A stretch of 64,000 nt of DNA from Agrobacterium cavarae (lineage in GTDB: Bacteria; Pseudomonadota; Alphaproteobacteria; Rhizobiales; Rhizobiaceae): NCBI RefSeq assembly GCF_004310285.1, contig NZ_SISF01000019.1:1-64000 (forward strand), written 5' to 3'. The notes under the pieces were generated by a model. That model made no database searches. It was not told the origin of the DNA and worked only from the letters and a program-made list of their open reading frames with translations. How positions within the stretch are numbered: position 1 is the first letter of the stretch; every line of letters starts with the position of its first letter. Below are positions 9,315 through 16,952 of the stretch, one piece after another. The position numbers were made by a program, and so were the translations under genes.

Positions 9315-9821
9315 TCAGAGCGACGGAGTCTTTGCCGGAAGAATGCGGTTCTTGACGCTATAGGCAAGCGCCAGCGCCGTCGGGAAGGGCCGGCGCAGGA
9401 AAGCGACCTTGCGAACATAATTGTCCACCCGCCACGTCGCCCAGGTGCCGGCATTGAAGTAGGCGACATCGCCGGCGTAAAGGTGATGCACGGAGCCATC
9501 GGCTGCCGTCACATGCACGTCGCCCTCGATGATATGAACGGTCTCATCCCACATGAAGAACCAACGGAATGTGCCTGCCGTGCAGTCCCATAGCGCGGTA
9601 TAGGCAGCACGGTCGCCGCTGCGGGAATGATCCGCCATGCGCGCCTGCGGATCACCGTCGATAATCCACTCCGGATTGATGGGTGCCGCCTTCATCTCCA
9701 TCCGATCGGAAGCAGCCGAAACCACCGGCCGGGTCCGTCTCCGCCCCATAGCAATCGGCATGAGCGGCACTGTCCGCGACGCCATCGCAATAGCGGTCGC
9801 AATCATCATCTTAACAACCAT
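9315..9821 (-). CDS. Single-domain cupin protein (DUF861-like)
   Basis: A 168-residue protein with one cupin barrel in residues about 60-150. The motifs are WFFMWDETVHIIEGDVHV (cupin motif 1 without the full His-x-His set), a Gly-Asp turn (LYAGDVAYFNAG) and WRVDNYVRKVAFLR. This pattern matches the DUF861 / cupin_3 group, whose members bind small molecules or act on sugar or purine derivatives; several have no known activity. The N-terminus (MVVKMMIATAIAM) is hydrophobic but not a clear signal peptide. The ATG at 9821 is preceded by AAGGTGGGG. It converges on pbpC, and the AT-rich TIR-caspase cassette begins about 230 bases upstream. The 9822-10047 gap holds no recognisable gene. Confidence 0.75.
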   Translation of the reverse strand: MVVKMMIATAIAMASRTVPLMPIAMGRRRTRPVVSAASDRMEMKAAPINPEWIIDGDPQARMADHSRSGDRAAYTALWDCTAGTFRWFFMWDETVHIIEGDVHVTAADGSVHHLYAGDVAYFNAGTWATWRVDNYVRKVAFLRRPFPTALALAYSVKNRILPAKTPSL

Positions 9822-10047
9822 CTTCGGTCCCCACCTTGATCGCTAACATCGTAGCAATGGCGGGTGAGCAAAAGCTTCACAAATTATGTTGAATTCGACC
9901 TTTTGCGAGATCGACCTGCAAATACCGCAACGAATGAAAGTCGGCGCATAGTAAGTATTAAGTGCTAGATTGCTGGGTAGACTACAGGGAAGACACGGCT
10001 CGTAGCGATCAAACCGACTAGGCCGAAGAAAACTACTGTCTCGAAAT

Positions 10048-10329
10048 TTAATCCTTATATTTAGCGAGAGCATCTATAACGATCGGCAGATATCGTCTTA
10101 CCTGCTCTCGATCACTTTCTTTCTCTTGTTCGGTCAATTCGCTGTAAACAGTTTTCGTTTCTCGGTCCCAGCGACTTACGAGTTCAGCCGGAATTATGAG
10201 ACTGCCGTCTGGTTGTCTAACACCCTGAGAATGAACATAACTTTGCCAATGCGTCCATCGCTGATGCTCAGCGTCTGCCAAATCCTCAAGTACGCCAGCA
10301 AGAGCCTGTTCTATAATGTGCTTCTTCAT
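10048..10329 (-). CDS. Small RyR-like domain protein, third gene of the TIR-caspase cassette
   Basis: A 93-residue protein of one domain. The pattern A20-E21-H22-x-x-W25 followed by Y62-S63-E64-L65 and then E69-K70-x-S72-D73-R74-E75 resembles the ryanodine-receptor (RyR) repeat signature (Ala-Glu-x-x-His-x-x-Trp ... Leu-x-x-x-x-Lys-x-x-Asp-Arg). Similar small proteins occur in phage and bacterial genomes without known function. It begins three bases after the caspase stop (TAGGGAATG), so it is almost certainly co-transcribed and perhaps translationally coupled. Role unknown. In eukaryotes RyR repeats belong to a channel linked to cyclic ADP-ribose signalling, which makes a ligand-binding or regulatory role beside a TIR protein attractive, but that is inference. 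It could also be an unrelated passenger. Confidence 0.75.
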   Translation of the reverse strand: MKKHIIEQALAGVLEDLADAEHQRWTHWQSYVHSQGVRQPDGSLIIPAELVSRWDRETKTVYSELTEQEKESDREQVRRYLPIVIDALAKYKD

Positions 10330-10332
10330 TCC

Positions 10333-11319
10333 CTATATTATCCCTTTTGCGGCGAGGCGCCGATAGTGCTCGCCCAAAGCCGTCAATCGTACGGTCTTCG
10401 ACTCCATCGCTGCATGCCACATATGAGGGGCTCCTTCAGGCACAAGGAGACCCACCCGGTTGTACTTCTGCAAAAGCTCGAAAATTGCATTGTGATCTGG
10501 ATTCGGCGGGGGGATGTCGGGAGGAGTGCCCTTCCAGCATTCCTGTCGCTCAGGTTCGTATGACGGGTCGAGAGCGAACTGGTATCCGGCATCGGGAAAA
10601 AATTCTGCAATTCTTCGAAGTTCAGACAACAATAACTGCGGCTGAACCTTTCGCAAAGAGACAAACCGCTCCACGTTCGTCTTAAATACAGGGCGTTGGC
10701 CCCATGGACCCAGCGACTGATCTACATGGGCATAAATTCCTCCTGGCGTCACGTCTCCGACCAGGTTGGCTGCTGCCCCGCCTAACGCGTCTAGCAGTAA
10801 AGAGGTGAAGATTCCGGCTCCATTCTCCTCAGTCGCATACTGCTCTGCCGTAGAGGCAGTCAATATTGTGACTCCGTCACTGATCTCGGCTACTTTCTGC
10901 TGCAGAGCTCTGCCGCCAACTATGCCGCTGTGACAACTATCGAGAATGATCACACGATTTTGCACCTTCGACTGGTTCGCAAACGTCATTATGTCAGCCA
11001 GTGAAACACCGTCGTTTCCGGTCTTGACATCTGAAGAGCAAAGATAACCACCCGCAGCTTCGATATGTCCGTGGCCAGCAAAATAGAGTAAAGAAGTTTC
11101 TCCGCTGCCTGCGAACAACTCTTCGATGGCATATCGCAATTCGTCCCTAGTCACTGGGTCGCCTGGTCCAGTACCAGTGAGATGTTTGACGCCAAAATTC
11201 ACGGAGCCATCGGCATGTCGGTCTAGCATGGCCCTAACTGCGAATGAGTCGTTCACGCAGCCATACAGTGATGAGTCATTCGTATAGTGGTCTATGCCAA
11301 CCACAAGCGCCTTCCGCAT
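10333..11319 (-). CDS. Caspase-like (C14) cysteine protease with C-terminal winged-helix-like domain
   Basis: A 328-residue protein. Residues 1-200 are a caspase/metacaspase-like fold: [12 protein letters not shown] opens it, YFAGHGH gives catalytic His83, and ILDSCHSG gives catalytic Cys129. The dyad is intact, so protease activity is expected. Residues about 215-328 are a separate C-terminal region ending in [20 protein letters not shown] then LGEHYRRL, which looks like a small winged-helix or ligand-sensing domain. There is no signal peptide, so it is cytosolic. The ATG at 11319 has AGGAG seven bases upstream, within the 10-base gap after the TIR gene. In known TIR-caspase immunity a nucleotide made by the TIR protein switches on such a protease to degrade cell proteins and stop phage; assigning that role here is inference from gene order and motifs. 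Confidence 0.9.
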   Translation of the reverse strand: MRKALVVGIDHYTNDSSLYGCVNDSFAVRAMLDRHADGSVNFGVKHLTGTGPGDPVTRDELRYAIEELFAGSGETSLLYFAGHGHIEAAGGYLCSSDVKTGNDGVSLADIMTFANQSKVQNRVIILDSCHSGIVGGRALQQKVAEISDGVTILTASTAEQYATEENGAGIFTSLLLDALGGAAANLVGDVTPGGIYAHVDQSLGPWGQRPVFKTNVERFVSLRKVQPQLLLSELRRIAEFFPDAGYQFALDPSYEPERQECWKGTPPDIPPPNPDHNAIFELLQKYNRVGLLVPEGAPHMWHAAMESKTVRLTALGEHYRRLAAKGII

Positions 11320-11329
11320 GGGTGGTCTC

Positions 11330-11701
11330 CTAAAGGCTATCGATCCATCCAGCTATGTTCTCCCATGTCCAGGTCATGGTGCTTAAGCCAGCAATCGGAG
11401 TCCTATCTTCCTTGTACGCCCATATACCACGGACCGGCTTATACTCTTCTCTGGCGCACTGGATTTCCCACTTTTGGCCAGACGACTTGAGAGAGTTTTT
11501 GGTCACGATCACCAGAACTCCGTCGGAGCGTGCTATTCGCGCTCGGACCTTCTTCTTCCACTCTTCGTCGTACGCCTCCTTGACGGACATATCGATGTAT
11601 TCAAAAGGACTGTTTGTATAAAGAGACTGTCCTTTGATCATGTCACGAACTCGAACGTCCTCAATAGCAAACGCAACGAATACAACTTTCTTGCCAGCCA
11701 T
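11330..11701 (-). CDS. Small TIR-like protein (DUF1863/ThsB-like)
   Basis: A 123-residue TIR-like domain with no extra domain. It opens with a first strand [36 protein letters not shown] precedes the helix before the core strand [14 protein letters not shown], and [12 protein letters not shown] follows. W78-E79-I80 lies where Thoeris ThsB proteins carry their conserved Trp-Glu, making Glu79 the candidate NADase residue. I chose the ATG at 11701 because GAGGAA lies seven bases upstream; an upstream in-frame ATG at 11737 would add 12 residues but has no good ribosome site. It is the first gene of the three-gene cassette, 10 bases ahead of the caspase gene. Expected role: sense phage infection and make an ADP-ribose-type signal. 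The exact product cannot be read from sequence. Confidence 0.82.
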   Translation of the reverse strand: MAGKKVVFVAFAIEDVRVRDMIKGQSLYTNSPFEYIDMSVKEAYDEEWKKKVRARIARSDGVLVIVTKNSLKSSGQKWEIQCAREEYKPVRGIWAYKEDRTPIAGLSTMTWTWENIAGWIDSL

Positions 11702-11766
11702 AATAATTTCCTCATAGGCGCTGTGCGCGTCAACCATTAAACTCGTTTTCGCGAGACGTTTCGAAG

Positions 11767-11787
11767 AATTCTATTTCAAGTAGAATT
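11767..11787. promoter_or_regulatory. Palindrome upstream of the TIR-caspase cassette
   Basis: AATTCTA at 11767-11773 and TAGAATT at 11781-11787 form a perfect 7-bp inverted repeat with a 7-base spacer, 66 bases before the chosen TIR start codon. The spacing (14-base centre to centre) suits a dimeric regulator. No regulator gene is in the cassette, so any control would be by a host protein. No convincing sigma-70 pair was fixed here. Confidence 0.35.
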
Positions 11788-11945
11788 GGGCAATCGCTGC
11801 AAGCTTTCAAGGAGTTACTTACTAGGCAGCTGAAATGCTCTCGTTGTTTCCACGATTTTCATGCGTCTTGAGCGTTGCCAAGACGAAGCGCAGGCAGGGC
11901 TGCCTTACAATATATCCTAGGCTGATGGACCTATCGGGATTGCTA

Positions 11946-13478
11946 TCAAGCCGCAGCCGAAAGCCTCTCGCCTGCGATGCGGTACGAAATCGCTTCTGCC
12001 AGATGCAGCCGCCCTACAACGGGCTTATCGTCGAGATCGGCGAGCGTTCGCGCCACTTTCAGGATGCGGTGATAGCCTCTGGCGGAGAATTTCAGCTTCT
12101 CGGCGGCGTCGCGCAGAAGTTGGAGGCCGGCGGCGTCCGGTTCGGCGCATTTTTCGATGAGTGCCGTGGTGCAGCGTGCATTGGTGCGGATGCCTTGGAA
12201 GCCGGCGGCTGCGAAGCGTTCTTCCTGCATCTGGCGGGCACGCGCAACGCGGCGGGCGACGTCGGCGCTGGCCTCGGCTGCCATCGGGCGGATAAGGTCT
12301 GCGGCCGAGACGGCGGGGACTTCGATCCGGATATCGATGCGATCCATCAGCGGGCCGGAGATACGCGCCTGGTAGTCGGACACGCATCTTGGACCGCGTG
12401 CACAGGTGAAGCCCGGTTCACCGGCCATGCCACATTTGCAGGGGTTCATGGCGGCCACCAGCTGGATTTCAGCGGGATAGCTGACGCGATGATTGGCGCG
12501 CGCGATGATGCATTCGCCTGTCTCGAGCGGCTGGCGGAGCGCATCCAGCACCTGCGGGGAGAATTCGGGAAACTCGTCGAGAAACAGCACGCCATGGTGA
12601 GCAAGTGAGGCTTCACCCGGCTTGGCGCGTAAGCCGCCGCCGACAAGCGCTGCCATGGTTGCGGAGTGGTGCGGAGTTCTGAATGGGCGTCGATCGGAGA
12701 GCTTGCCGCCGGAAAGTTGGCCTGCGATCGAGTGCACCATCGACACTTCAAGCAGTTCCGAGGCAGATAGTGGCGGCAGGATGGAGGGGAGGCGGGAGGC
12801 CAGCATGGACTTGCCGGAGCCGGGCGGGCCGACCATCAGAAGGTTATGCCCACCAGCCGCGGCGACTTCCAGCGCCCGCTTCGCGCTCTCCTGTCCCTTG
12901 ATGTCGGCGAGATCCGGAAGATTATCAGGATTGGCGCGAATGGCCGGAACCGGCCTCGACAGAAGTTGCGTGCCGCGAAAATGGTTGGCGATAGCAATCA
13001 GGCTGCGCGGGGCGAGGATATCGATCTCAGCACCTGCCCACGCCGCCTCTGGACCGCTATCGGCTGGGCAGATCAGACCTTTGTCTTGAGCGTTGGCGGC
13101 AATGGCTGCCGGAAGAGCACCGGCTACAGCGCCGATCGTGCCATCGAGATTGAGTTCGCCCAACACGACAAAGCGTGTCAGCGCTTCGGCGGGAATGGCG
13201 CCAAGTGCTGCCATCAAGCCGAGCGCTATGGGGAGATCGAAGTGCGAGCCTTCTTTCGGCAGATCAGCGGGCGCAAGATTGACCGTGACCTTCTTGGCGG
13301 GCATGGCGAGACCCGATGCGTGGAGGGCTGCCTGTACCCGTTCACGGCTTTCGGCCACTGCCTTATCGGGCAAGCCGACGATCTGCATGCCGACCTTGCC
13401 AGGTGCCACCATGACCTGAACTTCGACAGGCACACCCTCGATGCCCTGAAACGCAATTGTATTGACGCGCGCTACCAT
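11946..13478 (-). CDS. comM: ComM/YifB-family Mg-chelatase-like AAA+ ATPase
   Basis: A 510-residue protein of the YifB/ComM family, hexameric helicase-like ATPases that promote branch migration during natural transformation and recombination. The N-terminal Lon-protease-like domain (about residues 1-170) includes GMQIVGLPDKAVAESRERVQ. The AAA+ domain has a Walker A loop GPPGSGKSML and Walker B HHGVLFLDEFPEF, with an internal Cys-rich stretch (MNPCKCGMAGEPGFTCARGP). The C-terminal domain ends SYRIAGERLSAAA. Length and domain order match the full family, so the gene looks intact although it sits directly beside the AT-rich defence-like cassette. Start ATG at 13478 with GGGGGCC upstream. Cytosolic. 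It is transcribed alone. Confidence 0.93.
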   Translation of the reverse strand: MVARVNTIAFQGIEGVPVEVQVMVAPGKVGMQIVGLPDKAVAESRERVQAALHASGLAMPAKKVTVNLAPADLPKEGSHFDLPIALGLMAALGAIPAEALTRFVVLGELNLDGTIGAVAGALPAAIAANAQDKGLICPADSGPEAAWAGAEIDILAPRSLIAIANHFRGTQLLSRPVPAIRANPDNLPDLADIKGQESAKRALEVAAAGGHNLLMVGPPGSGKSMLASRLPSILPPLSASELLEVSMVHSIAGQLSGGKLSDRRPFRTPHHSATMAALVGGGLRAKPGEASLAHHGVLFLDEFPEFSPQVLDALRQPLETGECIIARANHRVSYPAEIQLVAAMNPCKCGMAGEPGFTCARGPRCVSDYQARISGPLMDRIDIRIEVPAVSAADLIRPMAAEASADVARRVARARQMQEERFAAAGFQGIRTNARCTTALIEKCAEPDAAGLQLLRDAAEKLKFSARGYHRILKVARTLADLDDKPVVGRLHLAEAISYRIAGERLSAAA

Positions 13479-13729
13479 GAAATGGCCCCCACAGCCGTAA
13501 TCGCCGTCCGCACGGCTCTACCAGATCGCGCCCACAACTTGGCACAGCGATGAGAATAAAACAAGAACATGAGGGTGAGATTCAGTGCATCAGAACGACA
13601 GCCGCGGTCAAAGTGGTGAATGCAGGCAGCCTGGGCGATAACCGTCTAACGTGCCTGATCCTGGGCGCACCGGCACCAATCCGTCATCGAAAAGACGCGA
13701 GACCTGTCCGTAAGGCGTTATGTTTGCGC

Positions 13730-13757
13730 TTGACAGAAAAGACAAACCTCCTAATAG
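13730..13757 (+). promoter_or_regulatory. Sigma-70-type promoter for the asd transcript
   Basis: TTGACA at 13730-13735 (perfect -35), a 16-base spacer, then TAATAG at 13752-13757 as -10. A start near 13764 would give a leader of about 245 bases before asd, long enough to hold the small ORF at 13786 and the two hairpins at 13924-13965. The region from 13479 to 13729 shows no gene. Confidence 0.55.
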
Positions 13758-13785
13758 CTTTCGCACGAAAAGGAGCGTACTGTTC

Positions 13786-13902
13786 ATGCGGCATGTCCAG
13801 CACATGATTGTCATGCAAAGCCCGGCGGGTTCAGCCGGCGATCCTGCGCGCCTTTCTTATTCCATCCGAATTACGGCCAAAACGACGATTAAAACCGTCT
13901 GA
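13786..13902 (+). CDS. Possible small leader ORF in the asd 5' region
   Basis: Thirty-eight codons beginning ATG at 13786, ten bases after AAAAGGAG and just downstream of a good promoter. The product begins MRHVQHMIVMQSPAG and ends TAKTTIKTV; no domain is recognised. Its position inside the long asd leader could make it a regulatory uORF or an independent small protein, or it may be chance. There is no run of regulatory codons (no obvious Lys, Thr or Met string of attenuator type, although Met is frequent). Low confidence. Confidence 0.3.
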   Translation: MRHVQHMIVMQSPAGSAGDPARLSYSIRITAKTTIKTV

Positions 13903-13923
13903 CGTCTCTGGCCCGCCGCTCTC

Positions 13924-13965
13924 TCCCCGGTTTGGCCGGGGAAAGGAAGCCGCAGTTTCGCGGCT
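13924..13965 (+). repeat. Two adjacent hairpins in the asd leader
   Basis: TCCCCGG at 13924-13930 pairs with CCGGGGA at 13936-13942, and AGCCGC at 13948-13953 pairs with GCGGCT at 13960-13965. They lie 42-84 bases before the asd start. They may be a remnant of a rhizobial palindromic repeat or a structured leader; no known riboswitch consensus was recognised. Confidence 0.5.
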
Positions 13966-14007
13966 CCCCCTCACCAAAAAGAGGAGAGGCAGAAAGAGAG
14001 CTTGATC

Positions 14008-15042
14008 ATGGGTTTCAAAGTTGCAATCGCAGGCGCCACCGGCAATGTCGGGCGCGAAATGCTGAACATCCTGGCGGAACGTGGTTTCCCGGCGGATGAA
14101 GTTGTTCCTCTGGCTTCCGCACGTAGCCAGGGCACGGAAGTGTCGTATGGCGACCGCACGCTGAAGGTTGCCAATCTCGAGAATTACGATTTTTCCGATA
14201 CCGATATCTGCCTGATGTCGGCCGGTGGCGATGTATCGAAGAGGTGGTCTCCGAAGATCGGTGCGCAGGGTTGCGTCGTTATCGATAACTCGTCTGCCTG
14301 GCGCTACGATCAGGACGTTCCGCTGATCGTTCCGGAAGTCAATGCCGATGCGGTGGAAGGCTTCAGAAAGAAGAACATCATTGCCAACCCGAATTGCTCC
14401 ACGGCGCAGCTTGTCGTCGCTCTGAAGCCGCTTCACGATGCCGCCAAGATCAAGCGCGTTGTCGTCTCCACCTACCAGTCCGTCTCCGGTGCAGGCAAGG
14501 AAGGCATGGACGAGTTGTTCCAGCAGACCCGCGCCGTCTTCGTGGCCGATCCGGTCGAAACCAAGAAGTTCACCAAGCGCATCGCCTTCAACGTCATTCC
14601 GCATATCGATGTCTTCATGGAAGACGGTTACACCAAGGAAGAGTGGAAGGTTCTGGCAGAAACCAAGAAGATGCTGGACCCGAAGATCAAGGTGACGTGC
14701 ACCGCTGTGCGTGTTCCCGTCTTCATCGGCCACTCGGAATCGGTCAATATCGAGTTCGAAAACGAAATCACTGCCGATCAGGCACGTGACATTCTGCGCG
14801 AAGCACCCGGTTGCCTCGTCATCGACAAGCACGAAAACGGCGGCTACATCACGCCGGTGGAGTGCGCTGGCGAAGATGCGACCTATATTTCGCGTATCCG
14901 CGAGGACGCAACCGTCGAAAACGGCCTCAATATCTGGGTCGTTTCCGACAACCTGCGCAAGGGTGCGGCACTGAACGCCGTTCAGATCGCTGAACTTCTG
15001 ATCAACCGTGGTCTCATCAAGCCACGCAAAGCCGCTGCGTGA
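14008..15042 (+). CDS. asd: Aspartate-semialdehyde dehydrogenase
   Basis: A 344-residue cytosolic enzyme that reduces L-aspartyl-4-phosphate to L-aspartate 4-semialdehyde with NADPH. This is the branch step to lysine, diaminopimelate, methionine and threonine. It has the NADP-binding loop VAIAGATGNVGREML at the start and the active-site cysteine in NPNCSTAQLV. The C-terminal dimerisation part includes HIDVFMEDGY and VPVFIGHSES. Translation could in principle begin at a TTG two codons earlier, but the ATG at 14008 gives the normal family N-terminus MGFKVAIAG. A promoter and leader lie upstream and a clear terminator follows at 15070-15104, so it appears to be a single-gene unit. Length agrees with the alphaproteobacterial type. 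Confidence 0.96.
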   Translation: MGFKVAIAGATGNVGREMLNILAERGFPADEVVPLASARSQGTEVSYGDRTLKVANLENYDFSDTDICLMSAGGDVSKRWSPKIGAQGCVVIDNSSAWRYDQDVPLIVPEVNADAVEGFRKKNIIANPNCSTAQLVVALKPLHDAAKIKRVVVSTYQSVSGAGKEGMDELFQQTRAVFVADPVETKKFTKRIAFNVIPHIDVFMEDGYTKEEWKVLAETKKMLDPKIKVTCTAVRVPVFIGHSESVNIEFENEITADQARDILREAPGCLVIDKHENGGYITPVECAGEDATYISRIREDATVENGLNIWVVSDNLRKGAALNAVQIAELLINRGLIKPRKAAA

Positions 15043-15069
15043 TACGGTTTTTTAACAACTATTAACTAT

Positions 15070-15104
15070 AACCCGTCCGTTACTTTCGAGAATGGGCGGG
15101 TTTT
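15070..15104 (+). terminator. Rho-independent terminator of asd
   Basis: AACCCGTCC at 15070-15078 pairs with GGGCGGGTT at 15094-15102, with one G-T pair, followed by TTTTC. It starts 28 bases after the asd stop codon. Confidence 0.8.
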
Positions 15105-15307
15105 CAATCTTCGTGCCTATCACAGCCAGTTCATTTGCTGGTTATGAAGACGAACGGCAATTTGTGCCTTTCAATTCTCGCTAGTGGAATGAATTTGACG
15201 TTTGATACCCATCTGCGGTGATCTTGAGGATCAAATGTCACAGTCGGACCATTAGAACGGCGAACATGGCGAGGGGCTGTCCCTCACTTTATCAAAGGCA
15301 GATACGG

Positions 15308-16123
15308 ATGCGGGCAATAAAGGCTTTTTCCCTTGGTGCGACGGCAGTTGCAATGCTGGCGGCGACGCCGCTGCAGGCGGCGCAATGCGGCAATACCTCG
15401 GCTGGTTTCGGCAACTGGGTGCAATCCTTCAAGCAGGAAGCGGCGGGCCGCGGCGTCAGCCCGGCAGTGCTCGATCGCGCTTTCTCCAACGTCACCTACA
15501 ACCAGGCGACGATCCGCGCGGACCGCGGTCAGCACAGCTTCAAGCTTTCCTTCGATCAGTTCATGCAAAAGCGCGGTGGCCAGGCCATCATTTCGCGCGG
15601 CAAGGCGATGAAGAAGAACAATGCGGCGCTGTTTGCCAATATCGAGCGCGCCTACGGCGTTCCGGCCGGCCCGCTTCTGGCGATCTGGGGCATGGAAACC
15701 GGTTTCGGCGGGTTCATGGGCAACCAGCACACACTGTCTGCCGTCGCGACGCTCTCTTATGATTGTCGCCGTTCCGACTATTTCACCGAGCAGCTTTACG
15801 CAGCCTTGAAGCTGGTGGGCAATGGTTCGCTCAACATCAACGCCAAGGGCGCAGCCCATGGCGAAATCGGCCAGACCCAGTTCCTGCCGTTGAACGTCGT
15901 GCGCTATGGCGTCGACTTCGATCGCGATGGTCGCATTGATCTCGTCGGATCGCGCGCCGATGCGCTGGCTTCGACCGCAAACTTCCTTGCTGGACACGGC
16001 TGGCAGCGTGGCGCCGGTTATCAGCCGGGCCAGCCAAGCTTTGCCGCGATCCAGGGCTGGAACGCAGCGACTGTCTATCAGCAGGCGATTGCCTACATCG
16101 GCAAGGCGATCGACGGGCAATAG
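15308..16123 (+). CDS. Lytic murein transglycosylase (MltB-like)
   Basis: A 271-residue periplasmic enzyme that cleaves the MurNAc-GlcNAc bond of peptidoglycan to give anhydro-muropeptides. Residues 1-24 form a signal peptide (MRAIKAFSLGATAVAML ... PLQA, cut before AQCG); there is no lipobox, unlike E. coli MltB. Catalytic region: LAIWGMETGFGGFMG, where Glu of WGMETGFG is the acid/base residue. This is followed by EIGQTQFLPLNVVRYGVDFD, the family Gln-Thr-Gln-Phe-x-Pro motif. The ATG at 15308 was chosen for the signal peptide, although the frame is open further upstream. The 15105-15307 stretch holds no gene. Its stop faces the carbonic anhydrase gene with a hairpin repeat between. Confidence 0.9.
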   Translation: MRAIKAFSLGATAVAMLAATPLQAAQCGNTSAGFGNWVQSFKQEAAGRGVSPAVLDRAFSNVTYNQATIRADRGQHSFKLSFDQFMQKRGGQAIISRGKAMKKNNAALFANIERAYGVPAGPLLAIWGMETGFGGFMGNQHTLSAVATLSYDCRRSDYFTEQLYAALKLVGNGSLNINAKGAAHGEIGQTQFLPLNVVRYGVDFDRDGRIDLVGSRADALASTANFLAGHGWQRGAGYQPGQPSFAAIQGWNAATVYQQAIAYIGKAIDGQ

Positions 16124-16175
16124 TCGCGGTGAAAGCCGTTTGTAGAGCGGCTGACGTGACATGATCCTCTAGTTG

Positions 16176-16230
16176 AAGCTCCGTGTGTCCTATTGGACGC
16201 ACGGAGCTTTACCTTTTGAAGCACGATGCT
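16176..16230. repeat. Intergenic palindromic repeat, copy B, serving as likely bidirectional terminator
   Basis: AAGCTCCGTG at 16176-16185 pairs with CACGGAGCTT at 16200-16209. The stem is extended by GTCC/GGAC closer to the loop with one mismatch, and TTTACC follows on the plus strand. The rest reads TTTTGAAGCACGATGCTGTAG, the other half of the same repeat family. It lies between two convergent genes and could end both. Confidence 0.65.
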
Positions 16231-16244
16231 GTAGCCCCGGGGGA

Positions 16245-16886
16245 TCACACTTCCGGACGACGGAAATCGCCGGTCTTGCTGTCCATCACCCACAATTCGC
16301 CAGTCGAGATATCGAACCAGGCGCCGTGCAGTTTCACTTTGCCTGCTGTCTCCTGCGCCTTGACGAAGGGGAAGCCACGCAGATTGTGGATGGAATTGCG
16401 AATGGAGACGCGCTCAAGCGCTGTCTGCCTTTCGCCTGAGGTCATCACATCATTGCTCTGGATTTGCTCGGCGGCGGATTTGACGAGGTTCATCCATTTG
16501 CCGATGAAATCGCCAGGCGAGAGCGACTCGAAATTCGGGTCGAGTGCCGCCTGGATGCCGCCACAGCGGCCGTGGCCCATGACCACGATGTCCTTCACCT
16601 TCAGAACCTGGACAGCATATTCGATGGCAGCCGAGGTTGCGTGATACTGGCCGTCCGGCTCGAAGGGCGGCACCATGTTTGCCACATTGCGCATGACGAA
16701 CAGCTCACCCGGGCCGCAATCGAAAATCGTTTCGGGCGCCGAGCGGGAGTCGCAACAGGCAATGAACAAGGTCTGTGGTTTCTGGCCGCTATCGGCCAGA
16801 GTGCGGTATCGGTCGCGTTCACCGGCATAACGGCCGCTCATGAAGTTCTTGTAGCCGTTCAGAAGATAATCTGGAAAATCCTTCAT
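16245..16886 (-). CDS. Beta-class carbonic anhydrase
   Basis: A 213-residue zinc enzyme that interconverts CO2 and bicarbonate in the cytosol. The zinc-site motifs are complete: Cys44-x-Asp46-x-Arg48 in FIACCDSRSAPE, and His105-x-x-Cys108 in VVMGHGRCGGIQ. The Asp-Arg pair that controls zinc access is present. Family features GPGELFVMRNVANMVPP and SAAIEYAVQVLKVKDIV lie between them. Length fits the bacterial beta class. It supplies bicarbonate for carboxylases. The gene starts 66 bases after the pdxY stop on the same strand, so the two may be co-transcribed, though no pathway link is evident. E. coli Can is the nearest named relative that I recognise. Confidence 0.95.
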   Translation of the reverse strand: MKDFPDYLLNGYKNFMSGRYAGERDRYRTLADSGQKPQTLFIACCDSRSAPETIFDCGPGELFVMRNVANMVPPFEPDGQYHATSAAIEYAVQVLKVKDIVVMGHGRCGGIQAALDPNFESLSPGDFIGKWMNLVKSAAEQIQSNDVMTSGERQTALERVSIRNSIHNLRGFPFVKAQETAGKVKLHGAWFDISTGELWVMDSKTGDFRRPEV

Positions 16887-16952
16887 TCGATCTCGCAGTG
16901 CCGTTGGTCGCTACCGGGAACGCCTCGTCATGAGGCGCATGAAACTTGACCG

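Noticed and set aside
10048..11701. Reading the cassette as classical Thoeris (TIR plus ThsA)
   Set aside because: There is no SIR2, SLOG, Macro or membrane effector gene; the effector-like protein is a caspase-like protease, so only a type IV-like reading fits.
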